64,000 nucleotides of DNA from Streptomyces sp. AC512_CC834 (GCF_019049325.1 NZ_JAGMUO010000065.1:62001-126000); one strand, 5' to 3'; shown: positions 1 through 8,591, counted from the first letter of the stretch. Notes: a model not told the origin generated them from the sequence alone. A program made the numbers and translations.

Positions 1-2
1 AC

Positions 3-605
3 GCCGACAACCAGCAAGCGGTGGACGACCTGCGGAACGCCTTCCGCTACGGCCACAACGGGCAGAGCGCGGGCACCGTCACCGTGGACGACGACTACGA
101 CCCCGCCAAGTATCTCCAGGTCGGCTCCGGCAGCGCCCTGTCCCGGGCGGTCGCGGCATCACCGCAGGAGCAGAGCTACATCGAGAAGGCCAAGGGGATC
201 ATCCTCCAGTCCATCACGGACAACCGGGGCGGAACGGCACAGTTCCAGGTCCAGGACGACCTCAACAAGAACCTGCTGTACCAGCGGTTCAAGAACAGCG
301 GCCTGCAGTACCCGGTGTACGACTTCTCCGTCACCGACGCCAACCAGCGTGCCCTTTCCATCGCCATCCATCAGTTCCACGGGCACACGATCCGGCTGAA
401 GGACTACAAGGTCACCGGGAACACGTTCTCCGGAACCCTGGTCTTCCACTCGTACGACCGTTTCGGGCTCGACCCCGACGACGAGATCACCAACTACGGT
501 TTCATCGACTGGTTTACACTCCAGCACTTTGACCGGTTCGACGGGAAGTACCCCCCGGCGATCGCGGTGGCGGACGTCGAAGTACCCATCAGTGGTTCGT
601 TCTGA
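3..605 (+). CDS. DUF3289-like hypothetical protein, C-terminal part
   Basis: The reading frame is already open at the left edge of the window, so the true start lies upstream and only about 200 residues are visible. The last third carries a run resembling the C-terminal block of DUF3289 proteins as I remember them: a HSYDRFGLD stretch, an aromatic FIDWFTLQHFDRF stretch and a closing acidic beta-strand. No membrane segment or signal peptide is visible in this part. The stop overlaps a possible GTG start of the next, damaged gene by 14 bases, so the two probably formed an operon. The family's function is unknown to me; the family match is moderate, the coding call is firm. Confidence 0.6.
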   Translation, partial: ADNQQAVDDLRNAFRYGHNGQSAGTVTVDDDYDPAKYLQVGSGSALSRAVAASPQEQSYIEKAKGIILQSITDNRGGTAQFQVQDDLNKNLLYQRFKNSGLQYPVYDFSVTDANQRALSIAIHQFHGHTIRLKDYKVTGNTFSGTLVFHSYDRFGLDPDDEITNYGFIDWFTLQHFDRFDGKYPPAIAVADVEVPISGSF

Positions 606-1187
606 CGCCCTGGAACTGGAGCGGCGCCTGAGGCGGCGCTCGCCGGGCCGGATCGTGCTCGTCACGCTGATCGTCGTGGCGGCGCTCATCCTGGCCTGGC
701 GAGTCGTCGTCCTCGGTGCACTTGAGGCGCACTACGGCAGCGGGTTCGACGATCGGCGGTTCGACAAGCTGGAGACGGGCTTCGATCAACGGCAGACGGC
801 CTCGACCAGGCCGACGCCCGGATGCGGGAGCTGGTGGCCGCCCACCCGCAGGCCGAACGAATCGCCTGGAGCCTGGCGCTGATCTGCGTACGCGACGCCG
901 GACGGTCCGAAGCCTGCGAGCCGACGACTCCGCGGGACCAGGCGACGTACTAGGCTCTGCGTGGCGTCGACGTGATCGTGCACCAGTCGAAGGACGACGG
1001 GCGCACGTTCTTCCGCTTCTACGGGGACGATCCGCCGCGTTACACGATCATGCACGCGTCCGACGGCACGGACGTGGCGGCGTACGCGAAGGACCACGGC
1101 TTCCGGAGCACCCGGTCGTTGAAGCCGGGGTGGGCGATCCTCGGGCCGATCCCCGACGTGGATCGTGAAGATGATCAGTGGCAGTGA
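592..1187 (+). pseudogene. Disrupted membrane-anchored hypothetical protein
   Basis: The first segment, starting GTG at 592, encodes a basic N-terminus followed by one hydrophobic segment (IVLVTLIVVAALILAW) and a short extracytoplasmic-looking region. Around 785-798 the protein-like reading moves to another frame (GLDQADARMRELVAAHPQ onward). In that frame an amber TAG at 951-953 interrupts the reading, which then continues without a break as ALRGVDVIVHQSKDDGRTFF and ends at the TGA at 1185-1187. Joining the pieces gives one protein of roughly 195 residues. I read this as one gene carrying a frameshift and a nonsense codon; two sequencing errors in one gene are less likely. I do not recognise the family. 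Confidence 0.5.
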
Positions 1188-1339
1188 GGCTCGGGCAGCG
1201 GGCAGTTTGGGGCGCAGGGGCGTGAACGCCTTCGTCCGGCGTGGGCCGTGAGGCACTGCGCGTAACCCCGGCACAGTCCGCCACGGCCATTGTGTCTCGT
1301 ACGTCTCTGCGTAGTAGGCGGGACGCGGGAGACGTGCTC

Positions 1340-1645
1340 ACCATCGGCCGGCTGCCAGTGACCGACCTGGCGGTAGTCCCACGCGGCGTAGCCGCAGACG
1401 TAGCTCATCGGTACGTCGCAGGCGCGGGGAGGGAAGACCTCCTGAGCGAAGCGGTCCAGGAACTCGGCGGTCTCCTTCGGGCCCTCACAGTACGGCGGAT
1501 CGGCCCAGATCTCCTTGTACGTCGGCAGCACAAGGAGGTCGAGGTGCACCGGGCACTCCAGCCCCTCCCACCGCTCCAGCCCGATCGACGGCTGGCCCGT
1601 CCGTTCCCGCGGACCCGGAGCAGCAGTTGGACCCCGACGTCCTGA
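1340..1645 (-). pseudogene. Remnant of an unidentified protein gene
   Basis: On the minus strand an open frame gives a natural-looking stretch (LERWEGLECPVHLDLLVLPT, then YKEIWADPPYCEGPKETAEF and FPPRACDVPMSYVCGYAAWD). Below about position 1340 the translation turns arginine-rich and loses protein character. No good start with a ribosome site is visible upstream, and the frame loses character in that direction too. I take it for a truncated gene between the damaged membrane-protein gene and the regulator at 1703-2488. I do not recognise the family. Confidence 0.35.
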
Positions 1646-1702
1646 TCCGTGAGGAATCTGGACCGGGGTGCAGGGTGTGCAACTGACGCCGTGGCCGGAT
1701 GC

Positions 1703-2488
1703 TCACAGCAGTCGGGCCAGGGCCGCCTCGGACGGGCTTCCGGCCGTCGCCTGGTAGACGATGATCACCTGCTGCTCCGCGCCGCCGACGGTGAGCGCCT
1801 GCCGGCGCAGGGCGAGGCCGCCGACGACCGGATGCGCGAAGCGCTTGAGTTCGTCGCGGGCGGGCCGCGCCTCGTGTCGCGCCCACAGACGGTGGAACTC
1901 CTCGTCCGTCTTCAGCTCGGCGACCAGGCCGGCAGTCCTGGGGTCGCGCGGGTCCGCTTCTGCGCGCAGGGCTGCTGCGGTCTGCGCCGCCACCTCCTCC
2001 CAGTCGGGAAAGAGCCGACGCGACGCCGGGTCCAGGAATACCGCCCGGGCCAGGTTGTGCCCGGGCTCGTACATCGAGGCGAGCGCGCGGGCCCGCTTGT
2101 TCGCCGCCAGCACGTCCAGGCACCGGTCCCGGACGTAGGCCGGGCGGTCCGCCCACGCGTCGAGCAGCCGGAGCACGTCTGCGGCGACCTCGGTCCGCGA
2201 CGACGGTACGAGGTCGGGGCCGGCGAGGGCGAGCAGGTGTGCCAAGGCGTCGGCGTCCAGCTTCAGCGCCCGCGCGAGGGACCGCAGCACCTGCGGTGAA
2301 GGGTGCCGATCGACGCCCTGTTCGAGCCGCACCAGATATGGCTCGCTGATTCCCGCGAGCCGGGCCAGTTCCTCCCGGCGCAACCCCGCCACCCGGCGCC
2401 GCCCGATGGCCGGTATTCCCACGTCCGCCGCAGTGACGCGTCCGCGCCGGGCCTTGAGGAAGTCCCCCAGAAGGTTGTCGGCCGCCAT
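1703..2488 (-). CDS. XRE/MmyB-family transcriptional regulator
   Basis: A 261-residue regulator. Residues about 10-75 form an XRE-type helix-turn-helix (RREELARLAGISEPYLVRLE), and the rest matches the MmyB-like ligand-binding domain found in many actinobacterial regulators (short helices with DVLAANKRARAL and a FLDP stretch before a W-rich segment). The ATG at 2488 was chosen because the helix-turn-helix begins soon after it; the longer open frame upstream is the antisense shadow of the neighbouring SDR gene. That gene starts 63 bp away in the opposite direction, the usual arrangement for this family, so the SDR is the likely target. Confidence 0.9.
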   Translation of the reverse strand: MAADNLLGDFLKARRGRVTAADVGIPAIGRRRVAGLRREELARLAGISEPYLVRLEQGVDRHPSPQVLRSLARALKLDADALAHLLALAGPDLVPSSRTEVAADVLRLLDAWADRPAYVRDRCLDVLAANKRARALASMYEPGHNLARAVFLDPASRRLFPDWEEVAAQTAAALRAEADPRDPRTAGLVAELKTDEEFHRLWARHEARPARDELKRFAHPVVGGLALRRQALTVGGAEQQVIIVYQATAGSPSEAALARLL

Positions 2489-2551
2489 GCCTGCAGGGTA
2501 ACCCCCGCGGGGTGCTGGCTGCCGAGGCGGGGACGGCGCAGGCTCGACGAC

Positions 2552-3358
2552 ATGAAGACCTGGTTCATCACCGGCGCGTCCCGCGGCCTCGGCCGCATCT
2601 GGGCCGAAGCCGCTCTCGAGCGCGGCGACCGCGTAGCCGCCGCGGCCCGCGACCCCGAGACCCTGCGGCCCCTCCTCGATGCCCACGGGGACGACGTCCT
2701 CCCACTCCGCCTCGACGTGACCGACCGCACCGCCGTGACCGCCGCGGTACAGCAAGCCGCCGAGGCCTTCGGCCGCCTCGACGTGATCGTCAACAACGCG
2801 GGCTACGGCCTGTTCGGCATGGTCGAGGAAACCACCGAGGAGCAGGCTCGCGCCCAACTCGACACCAACCTGTTCGGACCCCTGTGGGTGACGCAGGCGG
2901 CCCTGCCGTACCTGCGCGCCCAGGGCAGCGGCCACATCCTCCAGGTTTCCAGCCTCGGTGGCCTCGCCGCCTTCCCCACGCTCGGGCTGTACAACGCCTC
3001 CAAGTGGGCCCTGGAGGGCATGAGCGAGGCCCTCGCCCAGGAGGTCGCGCCGCTCGGCATCCACGTCACCCTCGTCGAGCCCGGCCCCTACGGCACCGAC
3101 TGGTCGGGCTCTTCCGCGGCGCACACCGAGCCACTGCCCGCCTACGAGCCCGTTCGCGCCGCGCGACGGGCCGGCGCGTCCGCCCGCGCCCCCGAGGATC
3201 CACGGGCCACCGCTGCCGTCGTACTCGAACTCGTCGACACCGACGCACCACCCCTGCGGCTCTTCCTCGGTACCTATCCCTATCCGGTTGTCGAGGCGGC
3301 CTATCGGAAGCGCCTCGACACCTGGCAGGACTGGCGGTTCCTCGCGTCCCGGGCGTGA
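2552..3358 (+). CDS. Short-chain dehydrogenase/reductase
   Basis: A 268-residue classical SDR. It has the N-terminal nucleotide-binding motif ITGASRGLG, an acidic DVTD segment after beta-3, the structural NNAG motif, the catalytic serine region (QVSSLGG) and the YNASKW active-site Tyr-Lys pair, followed by the PGPYGTDW segment. It is a cytoplasmic NAD(P)-dependent oxidoreductase whose substrate cannot be told from sequence. The ATG at 2552 directly precedes the Rossmann strand; the longer ORF upstream is antisense to the regulator. It is transcribed away from the MmyB-type regulator and is probably under its control. Confidence 0.92.
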   Translation: MKTWFITGASRGLGRIWAEAALERGDRVAAAARDPETLRPLLDAHGDDVLPLRLDVTDRTAVTAAVQQAAEAFGRLDVIVNNAGYGLFGMVEETTEEQARAQLDTNLFGPLWVTQAALPYLRAQGSGHILQVSSLGGLAAFPTLGLYNASKWALEGMSEALAQEVAPLGIHVTLVEPGPYGTDWSGSSAAHTEPLPAYEPVRAARRAGASARAPEDPRATAAVVLELVDTDAPPLRLFLGTYPYPVVEAAYRKRLDTWQDWRFLASRA

Positions 3359-3474
3359 GTGGCACGGAGCGGGCGGGCGCTCGGGGACGTCCGGTGTCGA
3401 CGCGTTGACCTCAACGCCCGGCCGGAGCAGGGGGCCTTCCAGGAGCCGTCACGACACTGAGGCTGTCAGGCGGG

Positions 3475-4590
3475 TCAGGCTATGAGCAGGCGGAGGCCGA
3501 GATCTGCCGCTTCGAGGTCGGCGAGGTCGCTGTTGCGCTCGGCCCACCGTCCGGAGTCGAGGTCGTCTCTGAGGTTTCGGACCGCCCGCTGCTCGCTCTC
3601 CGGTCCGACGCGCGTCCACACCGACATCGCACGGCGCACTTGATCCTCCAGATACGCCGTGGGTCGGCGCCAGTACGCCTCGAACAGGCCGTCGGCGCAG
3701 TCCCACGGGACGGGCACCGGCTCAGCACGGGCACCGATCGCGTCAGTCATCCCGGCAAGCGAGGGGAACTCCGCGAGCACGGCGGCGAACTCGGTCAGGT
3801 AGTCGCGGGTGAGCCAGAACCGGTCCTGCCAACCGTGCTCGTCGGTGTCGAACGTGAGCACGACCACGCGGTGGGCGACTCGTTTCATCTCGCGCAGCCC
3901 CGCTGTCGGGTTCCCCCAGTGGTGAACGGTGGAGACCGCCATCGCGACGTCGAAGGACCGGTCCTCGAACGGCAGGCTCTCCGCGGCCGCGGCCACGCAA
4001 GGCGCCGAGCCGGCAGGCCGCTGCTTCCGCATGACCGCCGACGGCTCCACCGCGGTCACGTCGCGATCGGCAGGCTCGTAGGAGCCGGTGCCGGCCCCGA
4101 CGTTCAGCACCGTCTGCGCGTCGCCGAGCGCGTCCCAGATCCGCGCGGCGATCCGCGGGTCAGTACGCCGTGTCGCGGGGTAGGCGCCGCCGATCGCGTC
4201 GTACAGCCGTGCACCGAGCACATCCAGTTGTTCCTCCGGTGTCACCGTCAGTCCCTTCGCCCGTACCTGAAGTTCTCTGTCAATGGCCGCCACCATGGCG
4301 TCGGCGCGATCACGCCGCTCCAGCAGCAGGCCGCGCAGTCGGCGCAGGTGCGCGACCGCGTCGGTGGACGGGTCGCCGACCAGTGCCGCCACCTCCCGCA
4401 GCCCGAAGCCCAACCGCCTGTAGGCCAGCACCTCCCGCAGCCGTTCCACGTCGCTCACCGAATAGGCCCGGTACCCGGCCGCGGTCCGCGCCGACGGCCG
4501 AACGAGGCTGATCTCGTCGTAGTGGTGCAGCGTGCGGACGCTCACGCCGGCCAGCTCCGCCACGCGTCCCACGGTCCAGTAATCCTCCAC
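3475..4590 (-). CDS. MerR-family regulator fused to a SAM methyltransferase
   Basis: A 371-residue two-domain protein. Residues about 1-110 are a MerR DNA-binding domain (TVGRVAELAGVSVRTLHHYD, then the FGLREVAALV dimerisation region). From about residue 145 there is a class I methyltransferase with motif I VLNVGAGTGSYE, an acidic AVEPS after beta-2, SFDVAMAVSTVHHW as motif IV, and a motif V region, close to the UbiE/COQ5-like group. The GTG at 4590 is chosen because a MerR-type promoter places the predicted transcript start within a base or two of it. A coupled GTG at 4689 overlapping the upstream stop is the alternative. The methyltransferase half sits where MerR proteins normally sense an effector. 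Confidence 0.85.
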   Translation of the reverse strand: MEDYWTVGRVAELAGVSVRTLHHYDEISLVRPSARTAAGYRAYSVSDVERLREVLAYRRLGFGLREVAALVGDPSTDAVAHLRRLRGLLLERRDRADAMVAAIDRELQVRAKGLTVTPEEQLDVLGARLYDAIGGAYPATRRTDPRIAARIWDALGDAQTVLNVGAGTGSYEPADRDVTAVEPSAVMRKQRPAGSAPCVAAAAESLPFEDRSFDVAMAVSTVHHWGNPTAGLREMKRVAHRVVVLTFDTDEHGWQDRFWLTRDYLTEFAAVLAEFPSLAGMTDAIGARAEPVPVPWDCADGLFEAYWRRPTAYLEDQVRRAMSVWTRVGPESEQRAVRNLRDDLDSGRWAERNSDLADLEAADLGLRLLIA

Positions 4591-4597
4591 GGCGCCG

Positions 4598-4628
4598 ACT
4601 ATGCAGCCTGACGCCACGTGAGGGTCAA
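4598..4628 (-). promoter_or_regulatory. MerR-type promoter with 19-bp spacer
   Basis: On the minus strand a -35 box TTGACC (4628-4623) and a -10 box CATAGT (4603-4598) are separated by 19 bp, the elongated spacing diagnostic of MerR-regulated promoters. The spacer contains the near-perfect inverted repeat CCTCACG/CGTCAGG. A second inverted repeat with 9-bp arms, CGTGAGGGT (4617-4625) and ACCCTCACG (4630-4638), overlaps the -35 box. Predicted initiation falls at about the GTG at 4590, implying a leaderless transcript and autoregulation. Confidence 0.7.
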
Positions 4629-4685
4629 CACCCTCACGCACGGCCGCGGGCGGGAGGCTCTCGTCCCGTCGGGCGCCGCTCGTCG

Positions 4686-5522
4686 TCACTTCGACCCCGC
4701 GGCCACCAGCGTCGCGGTGATGGGTTCGAGTGCGGCGGCCAACTCGTCGAGCTCGGCGGGAGACAGGGCGTCGTACGGCGGGGCGGCGAGCTCGTCGGTG
4801 AGGGCTTCGATGCGTTGCTTGAGCTCGCGGCCCGCCTCCGTGAACCGGCCGTCGGTGCCGACGAGCCCGCGCTCGCGCAAGCCGTTCATGACCGCGGCGA
4901 GCCGCTCCTTCGGCAGGTGATGAATGCGTCCGAACGACTCCGGCGGGTGGATTCCCCGCGCCAGCGCGTCGAGCACGTGGGCCTCCGTGCCCCCGATGCG
5001 CGCGCCGACGAGAGCGGCGACGTGCCCGTCAGCGCGGTGCTCGCGCAGCATGGTCGCGGAATGCCACAGCCGGGCGACCGGGTCGCTCGGCACCGCAAGG
5101 GTGCGCATCCCGGCGTACATCACCCGACCTTCCGTGGGCGCGTGCGTCGCGGCTTTGGTGGTCAGGTCCGCGGCGCGCACCAGGCCCGGGGAGTGGGCCG
5201 GCTCGTCGCCGAGGATCCGCCGTAGGGAGGCCGCGCTGCCGCGCTCCCGTGCGTCGAGCGACGCCTCGGGCGGGATCGTCTCCCAGGCGCTCGGGATGTG
5301 CCGCGCGGCCTCCCCCTCGGCGAAGCTGTAGAAGGCCGCGTGTACTACCTGCGCCGGCACCCGCCCCAGCGGCGCGGCGCGGCTGGCGAAGTAGCCGTCC
5401 CAGTAGGTGCGGTGACCGAGCGCGGCCAGCTCCTCATTGGACTCGTCGGCGAAGAAGGTGACCAGGCAGATGGGCTCCAGGAGCTCGAACATGCGGCGGG
5501 CGGTGTGGGTCATGGCCTCCAT
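4686..5522 (-). CDS. SCO6745-family protein
   Basis: A 278-residue all-helical protein matching the SCO6745 family of actinobacteria: ARRMFELLEPICLVTFF at the N-terminus, YFASRAAPLG, a conserved VHAAFYSF block, PSAWETIP, LWHSATMLREHRADGHVAAL in the middle, and a C-terminal winged-helix-like region ending LTDELAAPPYDAL. To my knowledge no enzymatic function is established. Start choice is uncertain between ATG 5522 and ATG 5513. Its stop overlaps the alternative GTG start of the MerR-methyltransferase gene, so the two may be co-transcribed. A second family member lies at 56949-57815. Confidence 0.8.
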   Translation of the reverse strand: MEAMTHTARRMFELLEPICLVTFFADESNEELAALGHRTYWDGYFASRAAPLGRVPAQVVHAAFYSFAEGEAARHIPSAWETIPPEASLDARERGSAASLRRILGDEPAHSPGLVRAADLTTKAATHAPTEGRVMYAGMRTLAVPSDPVARLWHSATMLREHRADGHVAALVGARIGGTEAHVLDALARGIHPPESFGRIHHLPKERLAAVMNGLRERGLVGTDGRFTEAGRELKQRIEALTDELAAPPYDALSPAELDELAAALEPITATLVAAGSK

Positions 5523-5687
5523 GATGCCCGCGGTCCGCAATGATCGGCGGAGCGGCGCTGCGGGCGGCTGCCGACCGGTCGCGGGTCAGTGTGGGCCGGT
5601 CGCCCACGGCGTGAGTGCGGCGAAGTCGCCGCTGGTTTGGAACGGTCCTGCCCGGGCGTCGGTCACCGGGGGTCAACCGGGCGTCGG

Positions 5688-6824
5688 TCACGGTGTGGTG
5701 ATCAGACGCCAGAGAGACGTGGTCTCGGCGCTTCGTGCTGTGTGGAGTGGGTCGGTGGCATCCTTGGAGCGTGGGTGCTGGGGCTTGGTATCGATCTTGT
5801 CGGCAACCCGGAGGTGTGCTGCCTGGATGGCATGGAGCAACTGCTGACGTGTCCGGAGGCCGAGGTGCTCTGGCAGGTCGGACAGGATCAGCCAGCCCTC
5901 CCCGCCTGGTCGGAGGTGGGCGGACAGTCCGGCGAGGAAGCTGTGGAGCATGGCGCTGTCCGGGTCGTAGACGCCTTGTTCGATGGGGCCGGTCGGACAG
6001 GCGGGGAGCCAGGGCGGGTTGCATACGACGAGGTCGGCGCGGCCTTCGGGGAACAGGACGGGGCCCGACACCTCGATACGGTCGGTCAGCCCGAGCCGGT
6101 GAACGTTCTCCCCGGCGCAGGCCAGGGCGCGTGGGCTGATGTCGGTGGCCACGACGCGGCTGATCCCTCGGCGGGCCAGGACCGCGGCCAGGACGCCGGT
6201 TCCCGTGCCGAGGTCGAACGCCGTACTGGTGGCCGGCCTGTGCCGTGTCGCCGGTGGCAGTGACGTGTGGGCCACCAGGTCGACGTACTCGCCTCTGACG
6301 GGTGTGAACACGCCGTAGTGCGGGTGGATTCGAGCCCTGAGGGCCGGCACGTCGATTCCCTTCAGGCGCCACTGGTGAGCGCCGATCACTCCCAGCAGTT
6401 CCCTCAGAGAGACCGCCATGGGTTCCTTTGAGGGGCCGTAGGTTTGCAGACACGCCTCGCGGACGTCGGGGGCCCGGCGCAACGTCAAGGTGTAGTCGTC
6501 GTCCAACAGCACCAGGAGCTTTCCGAGGACACGAGCGCGGTGACTGCTGCCGCGCCGGCGCAGGCGGAAGTTCTCGCTCGGAGACGTGCTGTACCTGGGT
6601 AGCCTGCGGTCGATGCGGCGGCCCATCGCGTGCAGGAGTTGCCGGGCGTTGTGGAAGTCGCCTTGCCAGAGGAGGGCGGTTCCTTCGCACGCGTGTCGGC
6701 AGGCGTCGTTGGCCTTCATCCGGTCATCGGCGACGACGGTGCGCCGTGGTGGAGAAGCGGCGTTCTCGGAGTGCCAGTGGGCGGTGTGGTGGGTGTGGCC
6801 TTCGGTCCAGCGGATGGTGGACAC
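5688..6824 (-). CDS. Class I SAM methyltransferase, PrmC/HemK-like
   Basis: A 378-residue protein. The C-terminal half has SAM motif I (FDLGTGTGVLAAVLA), the acidic ATDIS loop, and VVCNPPWLP, the NPPY/W motif typical of N-methyltransferases acting on amide or amine nitrogen (PrmC/HemK, N6-adenine and related enzymes). The first 150 residues are helical and carry LACEGTALLW-like features seen in a Streptomyces methyltransferase group. The GTG at 6824 was chosen because GAGGAG lies 6 nt upstream (6831-6836); ATG 6719 would be an internal alternative. The target is unknown. No operon partner is evident. Confidence 0.78.
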   Translation of the reverse strand: MSTIRWTEGHTHHTAHWHSENAASPPRRTVVADDRMKANDACRHACEGTALLWQGDFHNARQLLHAMGRRIDRRLPRYSTSPSENFRLRRRGSSHRARVLGKLLVLLDDDYTLTLRRAPDVREACLQTYGPSKEPMAVSLRELLGVIGAHQWRLKGIDVPALRARIHPHYGVFTPVRGEYVDLVAHTSLPPATRHRPATSTAFDLGTGTGVLAAVLARRGISRVVATDISPRALACAGENVHRLGLTDRIEVSGPVLFPEGRADLVVCNPPWLPACPTGPIEQGVYDPDSAMLHSFLAGLSAHLRPGGEGWLILSDLPEHLGLRTRQQLLHAIQAAHLRVADKIDTKPQHPRSKDATDPLHTARSAETTSLWRLITTP

Positions 6825-7225
6825 CACGTACTCCTCGTGGTCGAACGTGCAGGGGCACGAAGAGCACTTCGACGAGGAGCAGGCTGAACCCACGCCAGTC
6901 CACCGGACCGGCGTGTGCGTTGAGGCAGGTGGCCGTTACCGCTCTGGCGTCGAAGCGCGAGAGCGGACGTCCCAGACAACCATGCCGAGCATCAGGGTGC
7001 GCCCTTTCGGAGGAGTGGCAGAAGGTTCGCACACGTGCTGCTCGGCTGCCAAACACCCCAGTCGGGCGGGGCAGGGACACTGGCGGCGCCCGTCGGGCCG
7101 GGACGCGGGTGATGCCAGGAGCACGACCCATGTCTCTCAGCGGGAGGTCGGAGGGAGTGCCGGGCCGGCCGGCGTTGGCCTCCTGCCGAACCGGGACGGA
7201 GCGCTGGAGTGGTGGCGTTGCGGAC
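6825..7225. other. Gene-poor interval
   Basis: About 400 bp between the methyltransferase start and the end of the LysR gene. Open frames here are short and lack protein-like composition or a good start. A minus-strand frame of 62 codons (7124-6936) ends in MLGMVVWDVRSRAS but has no recognisable family. I see no convincing gene or repeat. Confidence 0.4.
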
Positions 7226-8092
7226 TCAGCCCTGCGCCGCCTCCACCGCTGAGGCGACGAAGTCCGCGACCAGTCGCCGCCGGTCCTCCTGTCCCCAGGC
7301 GAGGACCAGCGCACTACGCGGCGCGTCGGCCACCGGAACATGAACGAGCCCCGGATGCCGTGGCCGGGCCAGCGACCGCGGCAGCACCGCGATCGCTCGT
7401 CCCAGCAGGACCATGTGCGTCAGTTCAGCGGCGTCGGCGACCTCGGGCCCCGGCCCGGCGACGGGCTCGATACCGGGCATCTCGTTGCCCTGGACGCCCT
7501 TCCAGCGCGGCAGTGTCTCGTGGGCCAGGTCGGAGAGAGTCACCTCGCTGCGGGCGGCGAGCCGGTGGTCCGGCGGCAGGATCGCCACCCGGCCCTCGAC
7601 CATGAGGGTCTCGTGGTCCAGGCCGGTCAGGTCGTCGAACGGCACGTACAACAGGGCCACGTCCGCCCGGCCGTCGCGCACGTGATCGGCGCGGTCGGTG
7701 GCCCCACCGAACAGGATGTCCACCTGGCGGGCGTCGGGCCGGCGTGAGTAGGCGGCCAGGATGCCGGACAGCAGGTCCGCGTCACCGCCGGGCTTGATCA
7801 CCAAACGCAGCCGGGTCTCCCGCTCGCCCGCTCGACGGGCCTTCTCGACCGCCGCGCCGACGGCGAGCAACGCATGCCGGCCGTGGTACTGCAGCGCCTC
7901 ACCGGCCAGGGTGAGGGCAACGTGCTGGCTGGAGCGCTCCACCAGCGTCACCCCGAGCCGGTCCTCCAGCCGGCGTACCGCCTTGGACAAGGCGGGCTGT
8001 GCGATCCCCAGCCGCTGCGCCGCCCGGCCGAAATGCAACTCCTCCGCGAGGGTTGCGAAGTACTCCAGTTCGCGGGTCTCCAGCTCGGCCAT
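7226..8092 (-). CDS. LysR-family transcriptional regulator
   Basis: A 288-residue LTTR. The N-terminal winged helix-turn-helix is clear (LEYFATLAEELHFGRAAQRL, then GIAQPALSKAVRRLEDRLG), followed by a periplasmic-binding-protein-like effector domain of normal length. The start at ATG 8092 gives the family-typical N-terminus; a TTG 54 bp upstream would put the gene inside its own operator. It diverges from a small alpha/beta-barrel gene at 8188, with a palindromic LysR-type site between them, so it probably controls that gene and itself. Confidence 0.9.
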   Translation of the reverse strand: MAELETRELEYFATLAEELHFGRAAQRLGIAQPALSKAVRRLEDRLGVTLVERSSQHVALTLAGEALQYHGRHALLAVGAAVEKARRAGERETRLRLVIKPGGDADLLSGILAAYSRRPDARQVDILFGGATDRADHVRDGRADVALLYVPFDDLTGLDHETLMVEGRVAILPPDHRLAARSEVTLSDLAHETLPRWKGVQGNEMPGIEPVAGPGPEVADAAELTHMVLLGRAIAVLPRSLARPRHPGLVHVPVADAPRSALVLAWGQEDRRRLVADFVASAVEAAQG

Positions 8093-8115
8093 GCCGCCAG
8101 GATACGGTCTCTGTT

Positions 8116-8132
8116 CATTCCCTGGAGGAATG
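8116..8132. promoter_or_regulatory. LysR-type palindromic site
   Basis: A perfect inverted repeat CATTCC-CTGGA-GGAATG that contains the T-N11-A core expected for LysR regulators. It lies in the 95-bp divergent region between the LysR gene and the small gene at 8188, 24 bp from the LysR start. Confidence 0.55.
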
Positions 8133-8187
8133 GATTGAGAATCCAACGGTCTTGGACTTCGCTAAGAACCACCAGTTCAATCGGAGC

Positions 8188-8505
8188 ATGATTCACCACA
8201 CGATGATCGTTGCCTTCGACGAACCGATTCCCTCGGGCGAGCTCGACGAGTATCTGAAGGGGCTCGAGGAGCTGACCATGGGCACCGGCGCCTTCCAGTC
8301 CTTCGCCGCCCGCCACCACCTGCGCGTCCCCGGCGACGACCATGCCCCGGTGGCCGTCGCTTCCGCGGTTGTCCAGTTCGGCCTGGCCGACCTCGACGCC
8401 CTTGACACCGCCTTCGCCCTCCCGGGCGTCGGCGAGTTCATCCGGAGCTGGCAGGCCCGCCGCCCGTACAAGGCGATCTGGGTCAACCACGAACCCCTCG
8501 CCTGA
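8188..8505 (+). CDS. Small alpha/beta-barrel (Dabb-like) protein
   Basis: A 105-residue cytoplasmic protein opening with MIHHTMIVAFDEPI and continuing with a helix, a central strand (APVAVASAVVQFGLADLDAL) and a final RPYKAIWVNHEP strand. Length and strand pattern suggest a ferredoxin-like dimeric alpha/beta barrel of the stress-responsive Dabb or EthD type, some of which act as small monooxygenases or cyclases. The family match is by fold pattern, not a diagnostic motif. ATG 8188 is taken because the longer upstream frame is antisense to the LysR gene. Divergent placement makes it the probable LysR target. Confidence 0.6.
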   Translation: MIHHTMIVAFDEPIPSGELDEYLKGLEELTMGTGAFQSFAARHHLRVPGDDHAPVAVASAVVQFGLADLDALDTAFALPGVGEFIRSWQARRPYKAIWVNHEPLA

Positions 8506-8515
8506 CCCGGCGCCC

Positions 8516-8542
8516 CAGCGGCGATGCCCGCCGACGCCGCTG
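8516..8542. terminator. Hairpin between convergent genes
   Basis: Perfect 8-bp arms CAGCGGCG and CGCCGCTG with an 11-nt loop, located 10 bp past the small barrel gene and 50 bp before the end of the convergent aldo-keto reductase gene. There is no U-run, which is common for Streptomyces terminators. Confidence 0.5.
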
Positions 8543-8591
8543 CCCCGGTGACGTCGGGCAACGGCACGCTGACCGGCCCGGGCAGTAGTGG

